The position numbers and the translations under genes are program-made. The notes beneath the pieces are model-generated. The model was not told the origin of the DNA. It ran no database searches and saw only the letters and a list, made by a program, of their open reading frames with translations. A DNA stretch of 64,000 nucleotides from Curtobacterium sp. SGAir0471 (GTDB lineage Bacteria > Actinomycetota > Actinomycetes > Actinomycetales > Microbacteriaceae). The stretch spans positions 1,922,001 to 1,986,000 of the forward strand of contig NZ_CP027869.1 of the NCBI RefSeq assembly GCF_005490985.1, written 5' to 3'. Below, piece after piece: positions 61,214 to 64,000 of the stretch (position 1 is the first letter of the stretch; each line of letters begins with the position of its first letter).

Positions 61214-61477
61214 TCAGGACGCCAGCGCGGCCTGCCGCGCCACGATCGTGACCGTGTCGTGCTCGACCGACAGGAAGCCGTCCTCGGCGTCCGCCGTCAC
61301 CGTCGAGCCGTCGGCCCGGGTGATGCGGACCTGGCCCTGCGCGAGGGTCGCGAGCAGTGGCTCGTGCCCCGCGAGGATGCCGATCTGGCCCTCCGTCGTC
61401 CGTGCGACGACCATGGTGGCGTCGCCCGTCCAGACCTCACGGTCCGCCGAGACGACGCTCACGGTGAGTGCCGCCAT
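61214..61477 (-). CDS. atpC: ATP synthase epsilon subunit, short form
   Basis: 87 residues: the N-terminal beta barrel only (MAALTVSVVSADREVW, GQIGILAGHEPLLATL, GFLSVEHDTVTIVA). The C-terminal two-helix regulatory domain of E. coli epsilon (138 residues) is absent. ATG 61477 follows the atpD stop by one base. Part of F1 on the cytoplasmic side. Last ATP synthase gene, running into yaaA. Confidence 0.96.
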   Translation of the reverse strand: MAALTVSVVSADREVWTGDATMVVARTTEGQIGILAGHEPLLATLAQGQVRITRADGSTVTADAEDGFLSVEHDTVTIVARQAALAS

Positions 61478-61478
61478 G

Positions 61479-62981
<1,503 letters not shown>

Positions 62982-63884
62982 CTACTTCTTCTTCGACGAG
63001 AGGGCGTCGGCGCCGCCGACGATCTCGGAGATCTGCTGGGTGATCTCGGCCTGACGCGCGTTGTTCGCGAGCCGGGTGAACTCGTTGATGAGCGAGTCGG
63101 CGTTGTCGCTCGCGGACTTCATCGCCTTCTGACGGGCGGCGTGCTCGGAGGCAGCCGACTGCAGCATGGCGTTGAAGATCCGGCTCTCGATGTAGACCGG
63201 GAGCAGCGCGTCGAGGACGGCGTCGGCGTCGGGCTCGAACTCGTACAGCGGCAGGGGCTCACCGTCGGCCGGCTCCTCCACGCCCTCGACGACCTCGAGC
63301 GGGAGCAGGCGCACGACCTGCGGCTCCTGGGTCGCCAGGCTGATGAACCGGTTGAAGACGATGTGGATCTCGTCCACGCCGCCCTCCGCCGTGTCCTGGA
63401 GGAACTTCGACACGACCGCGTCGCCGATCTCCTTGGCCGTCGAGAACTCCGGCTGGTCGGTCCCACCGATCCACTGCCGCTCGGACGGGCGCTCGCGGAA
63501 CGCGAAGTACCCGACCGACTTGCGGCCGACGAGGTAGAACACGACCTCCTTGCCCTCGCTCCGGAGCAGGGAGGCGAGCTCCTCGCCCTGCTTGAGGACG
63601 TTGGTGCTGAACGCGCCGTTCAGACCACGGTCGGACGTGAACAGCACGACCGCGGCACGCGTCGACGACTCGGGCTCCGTGGTCAGCACGTGGTCGACGT
63701 TCGAGAACGTCGCCACGGCCGACACGGCCCGCGTCACGGCCCGCGAGTACGGGCCGGACGCGGCCATGCGGGCCTGCGCCTTCTGGATCCGCGACGCCGA
63801 GATCAGCTCCATCGCGCGAGTGACCTTCTTCGTGGTCTTCGCCGACTTGATGCGCTGTCGGTAGACCCGGACCTGTGCTGCCAT
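62982..63884 (-). CDS. atpG: ATP synthase F1 gamma subunit
   Basis: Central stalk that rotates within the alpha/beta hexamer. 300 residues. [28 protein letters not shown] at the N-terminus and the C-terminal helix with [32 protein letters not shown] are the family signatures; a short acidic EEPADGEPL insertion lies in the middle domain. ATG 63884 follows the atpA TAG directly. Confidence 0.98.
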   Translation of the reverse strand: MAAQVRVYRQRIKSAKTTKKVTRAMELISASRIQKAQARMAASGPYSRAVTRAVSAVATFSNVDHVLTTEPESSTRAAVVLFTSDRGLNGAFSTNVLKQGEELASLLRSEGKEVVFYLVGRKSVGYFAFRERPSERQWIGGTDQPEFSTAKEIGDAVVSKFLQDTAEGGVDEIHIVFNRFISLATQEPQVVRLLPLEVVEGVEEPADGEPLPLYEFEPDADAVLDALLPVYIESRIFNAMLQSAASEHAARQKAMKSASDNADSLINEFTRLANNARQAEITQQISEIVGGADALSSKKK

Positions 63885-64000
63885 CTAGCGACGACCCTTG
63901 ACGATCTGCTCCTGGTCGACGTCCTCGGCGTCCGCCGCGTCGAACTGCTCCGAGCCGAGCGTCTTGCCGTCGCTCGTCTGGAAGCCCTTCTTGAACGCGT
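63885..64000 (-). CDS. atpA: ATP synthase F1 alpha subunit, last codons (cut by window edge)
   Basis: Only the C-terminal 38 codons lie in the window, reading AFKKGFQTSDGKTLGSEQF and ending IVKGRR. The ending FKKGF...TSDG is typical of AtpA from Actinobacteria. Its TAG abuts the atpG ATG. The rest lies right of the window, so the subunit order alpha-gamma-beta-epsilon is the standard one. Confidence 0.93.
   Translation of the reverse strand, partial: AFKKGFQTSDGKTLGSEQFDAADAEDVDQEQIVKGRR

Overview
The window is very GC-rich, uses GTG starts freely, packs genes with GTGA/ATGA overlaps and shows housekeeping synteny typical of Actinobacteria. The order carB-carA-PH protein-pyrC-pyrB-pyrR-nusB-efp, then aroB-aroK-aroC-mltG-ruvX-alaS-rpsD, together with mutY/truB/rbfA/infB/nusA and a TgpA/DUF58/MoxR/kinase locus, suggests the family Microbacteriaceae (a Curtobacterium-like organism is my best guess; this rests on gene content and was not tested by any search). 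I see no phage, insertion sequence, CRISPR array, tRNA or rRNA, so this reads as core chromosome.

Layout. 1-7650: the minus-strand pyrimidine operon, from efp and nusB into pyrR-pyrB-pyrC-(PH protein)-carA-carB, with a probable PyrR RNA-binding loop in front of pyrR. 7772-10020: an ABC1/UbiB-type kinase and two small doubtful plus-strand genes. 10017-18821: aroB-aroK-aroC, mltG, ruvX-alaS, a 60-residue membrane protein and rpsD. 19074-27147: rarA, a membrane-anchored cyclophilin, a DUF349 protein, ribF, two small membrane proteins, truB, a degenerate P-loop-like protein and mutY. 27286-34185: rbfA, infB, ylxR, nusA and proS, without the usual rimP. 34285-40243: ispG and dxr of the MEP isoprenoid pathway and the site-2 protease between them, interrupted by an isochorismatase/NCS1-permease pair. 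40247-42799: an FKBP lipoprotein, an OsmC protein and an asparaginase.

42846-60340 is the distinctive part: a two-operon cell-surface signalling locus. The upstream operon encodes a membrane protein, an FHA protein with three DTV[IL]R threonine motifs and a PP2C phosphatase. The downstream operon encodes a Ser/Thr kinase with an FN3-like ectodomain, a 1945-residue surface protein of cadherin-like and FN3 domains, a MoxR AAA+ ATPase, a DUF58 protein, a transglutaminase-fold membrane protein whose three catalytic residues are all replaced, and a zinc-ribbon/FHA protein. Most junctions are 4-bp stop/start overlaps. I infer a phospho-signalled envelope system in which kinase, phosphatase and FHA readers act on or through a MoxR/DUF58/pseudo-transglutaminase membrane assembly and a giant extracellular adhesin-like protein. 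60447-64000 returns to housekeeping: yaaA and the end of the ATP synthase operon (atpA-atpG-atpD-atpC).

A recurrent regulatory theme is leaderless transcription: at least ten genes have a TANNNT -10 hexamer 6-7 nt before the start codon. Rho-independent-like hairpins without U tracts punctuate nearly every operon end, and several share a GGGAGGCACGG-type stem.
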